Below, in pieces: positions 62,371 through 64,000 of a stretch of DNA of 64,000 nucleotides (its first letter is position 1; each line of letters starts with the position of its first letter). A program made the translations under genes and the position numbers. The notes beneath the pieces were generated by a model that ran no database searches, was not told where the DNA came from, and worked only from the letters and a program-made list of their open reading frames with translations. Source of the stretch: Desulfopila inferna (lineage in GTDB: Bacteria > Desulfobacterota > Desulfobulbia > Desulfobulbales > Desulfocapsaceae). The stretch lies in the NCBI RefSeq assembly GCF_016919005.1, contig NZ_JAFFQE010000005.1:62001-126000 (forward strand). The letters run 5' to 3'.

Positions 62371-63390
62371 ATGAAAAGATCGGTATCTCTATTGCTCTGC
62401 ATGGCATTTTTCCTTGGCGGCTGCGCTAAGGTTCAGGATTTTGGCAGCAGCGTAAAATACAACATTCAAGGTGAATATTACCTGCAGGAAAAAAAATTTC
62501 AGCAGGGAAGTAAAATCTTCAGCGCAGCGATATCGAAAGAACCGCAAAACCCGGAGGCCCATTACTACTATGGCCGTTTTCTTCTGGCTGAAGATAAAAC
62601 CGACAAGGCCCTGCCCCATTTACAGCAGGCAGTTTCTCTAGATCCAGGCAAAAGTAAATATCACTTCTGGCTGGGAGTGGCACAGGGGGAAATGGGGAAG
62701 GTCGAGCTGGAACGCCGGAGCTACAACGAAGCTCTGCTGATTGATCCTAAAAATACTCAGGCTTTGACATACCTGGGCAATAATCTTCTTAAAGCAGGCA
62801 AATATGAAGAAGCCCTTGAATATTATGCCAGAACTCTGGAGCTCAACCATTTTAATCCCCAGGCATTATACAATCGTGCAGTTATCCTGAGAAAACAGGG
62901 ACGGCTCCCAGAGGAAAAGGACGCCTGGCTCAAATATCTGCATGCCTACCCAGCAGGCAGTTTTGCCCGTCGGGCCGCCGATCGACTCAACAGCCTCGGT
63001 GACCATAGCTATCGCAATCATAGATTGGGTGTACGCACTGTAACGCTATCAAAGATCGACTTCGTTCCCTTCTCTGACATGCCGTCGTCCCGCACATATC
63101 CCTCGCTTAATCTTGTTGGGGCAACGGTTGCCAATATGCCCGAAGGTGTTCTCAATATCATCGTATATCAGCTGAACAACCGCGAACTCGCTCGGAAACG
63201 TGCGCTGAACATCGGCAACTATCTGGCAAAACAATTTCCTGATCTTAAAAAGAACAACCGTATCCGGCTAAGCTGGTTTGACGTTCCCGAAAAACGGACG
63301 GTACTGAACACCCCTTTGCGCCTTAATGAATCCGTCCGTTTTTTTCTCACCGATTTCAAAAATTCCGATAAAAAAACCGGCAGAAAGTGA
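62371..63390 (+). CDS. TPR-repeat lipoprotein with LytR_C-like domain
   Basis: 339 residues. Signal with lipobox LGGC (Cys18). About five TPR repeats (residues 35-190: EYYLQEKKFQQGSKIFSAAISKEPQNPEAHYYYGRFL ... LNHFNPQALYNRAVILRKQGR). The C-terminal 100 residues look like the LytR_C domain (LNLVGATVANMPEGVLNIIVYQLNNRELARKRALNIGNYLAKQFPD). It likely acts at the cell envelope. RBS AGGAGAAG before the ATG. An ECF sigma gene follows. Confidence 0.82.
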   Translation: MKRSVSLLLCMAFFLGGCAKVQDFGSSVKYNIQGEYYLQEKKFQQGSKIFSAAISKEPQNPEAHYYYGRFLLAEDKTDKALPHLQQAVSLDPGKSKYHFWLGVAQGEMGKVELERRSYNEALLIDPKNTQALTYLGNNLLKAGKYEEALEYYARTLELNHFNPQALYNRAVILRKQGRLPEEKDAWLKYLHAYPAGSFARRAADRLNSLGDHSYRNHRLGVRTVTLSKIDFVPFSDMPSSRTYPSLNLVGATVANMPEGVLNIIVYQLNNRELARKRALNIGNYLAKQFPDLKKNNRIRLSWFDVPEKRTVLNTPLRLNESVRFFLTDFKNSDKKTGRK

Positions 63391-63466
63391 CCTTTCCTTT
63401 CCCCAAACGTATGTACAGGTATAAGCATAAATTAAAACGGCAGAATATGCTCACATTCAGGACCGG

Positions 63467-64000
63467 ATGAATTATTCAGATAAAGAAATTGTTAAAAAGG
63501 TTCTGGCTGGGGAGAAACAGCTTTATGAAGTGCTGGTAGAGCGCTATCAACGTCAGATATACAACCTTATGTTCAGATACGCCCATAATAACGAAGAAGC
63601 AGCCGACCTGAGCCAGGACGTATTTGTGCGTGCATTCGACAAATTACATTTGTTTCGAAGCGATATGGCATTTTTTTCCTGGCTCTATCGCCTGGCCGTT
63701 AATCTGGCGAGTGACTGGAGCCGTAAGAATTGGAAACAGCACGCAAAATTGCACATCCTTCAGCATGAAGCACTCCAGGAACACACAGGCGAGGATACCT
63801 GCACCCGCATGGAAAACAAGGAGGAGCATCGTCAGGTTGAGGATGCCCTGCAGGAACTTGCCGACCATACCAGAGAGACTCTCATATTGCGTTATCGGCA
63901 TGGGTGTTCGATACGTGATATTGCCGATGCCCTCAATCTTTCAGAAAGCGCGGTAAAAATGCGAATCAAACGAGGGCTTGCGCAGCTTCGTGCAATTCTT
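63467..64000 (+). CDS. ECF-type RNA polymerase sigma factor (partial at window end)
   Basis: 178 codons, no stop before base 64000. Region 2 (YEVLVERYQRQIYNLMFRYAHNNEEAADLSQDVFVRAFDKL) and region 4 (DALQELADHTRETLILRYRHGCSIRDIADALNLSESAVKMRIKRGLAQLRAIL) are complete; an ECF (RpoE-like) family member. Next gene, possibly an anti-sigma factor, would be outside the window. It directs transcription of its own regulon, unknown here. Confidence 0.93.
   Translation, partial: MNYSDKEIVKKVLAGEKQLYEVLVERYQRQIYNLMFRYAHNNEEAADLSQDVFVRAFDKLHLFRSDMAFFSWLYRLAVNLASDWSRKNWKQHAKLHILQHEALQEHTGEDTCTRMENKEEHRQVEDALQELADHTRETLILRYRHGCSIRDIADALNLSESAVKMRIKRGLAQLRAIL

Noticed and set aside
1-64000. CRISPR arrays, intact transposases, prophage genes
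   Set aside because: No direct-repeat/spacer pattern, no transposase or integrase motifs, and no phage structural genes were found by eye.

Overview
This 64 kb window reads like a chromosomal segment of a strictly or mainly anaerobic Desulfobacterota bacterium, most likely a sulfate- or sulfur-metabolising member of the Desulfobulbales. The case rests on a one-chain pyruvate:ferredoxin oxidoreductase, a flavo-diiron oxygen reductase, two large membrane multiheme cytochromes, a PerR/Fur-type regulator, a GAF-ANTAR regulator and a stand-alone FMN glutamate-synthase-like protein. Genus and species cannot be read from the sequence alone. There are no tRNAs, rRNAs, CRISPR arrays, phage genes or intact transposases. 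At least three families of small dispersed repeats occupy the larger intergenic gaps.

Layout. 1-12.4 kb is mostly minus-strand housekeeping: gmk (cut by the window edge), remA, yicC, a Skp-like chaperone, Pal, tyrS, rny, a 6S RNA, zapA, a zapB-like gene and a Nudix hydrolase. An unrecognised small gene, a radical SAM enzyme and a PerR-like regulator on the plus strand interrupt it. 12.6-20.1 kb carries mltD, a tight HDOD / hybrid histidine kinase / YihY operon and an FlhG/MinD-like ATPase. 20.1-25.4 kb has a sirtuin and a divergent pair of multiheme cytochromes: a nine-haem protein with a b-type membrane domain, resembling Geobacter CbcL, and a NapC/NirT-type six-motif cytochrome, resembling ImcH. 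25.5-32 kb holds a CbpA-type DnaJ protein, a DUF4139 protein, a PAS-GGDEF diguanylate cyclase, a SUI1-like protein and pyruvate kinase. 32-39.3 kb has a frameshifted chemoreceptor-like gene, a flavo-diiron protein, an MFS transporter, a small envelope-protein group (CAP protein, DUF1328, entericidin-like), a receiver protein and an unrecognised helical protein.

39.7-47.3 kb holds a Pif1-like helicase, trmO, a KaiC-like/XRE/cupin fusion and an FMN glutamate-synthase-like gene. The leader of that last gene folds as two hexaloop hairpins followed by a terminator, the architecture expected of an ANTAR antitermination target, and the GAF-ANTAR protein is encoded immediately upstream. 47.9-55.5 kb has a lipase-like lipoprotein, nifJ with a dihydroorotate-dehydrogenase-like partner, and a zinc-ribbon rhomboid protease.

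55.8-62.0 kb is a compact six-gene biosynthetic operon: an HTH-like protein, a BtrH-family acyltransferase-like protein, an ABC ATPase, an ABC-2 permease, a B12-type radical SAM protein and a ketoacyl-ACP-synthase-III-like enzyme with an intact Cys-His-Asn triad. It looks like a make-and-export system for an acyl-derived molecule and is the best candidate here for an undescribed system. The window ends with a TPR lipoprotein and a truncated ECF sigma factor.
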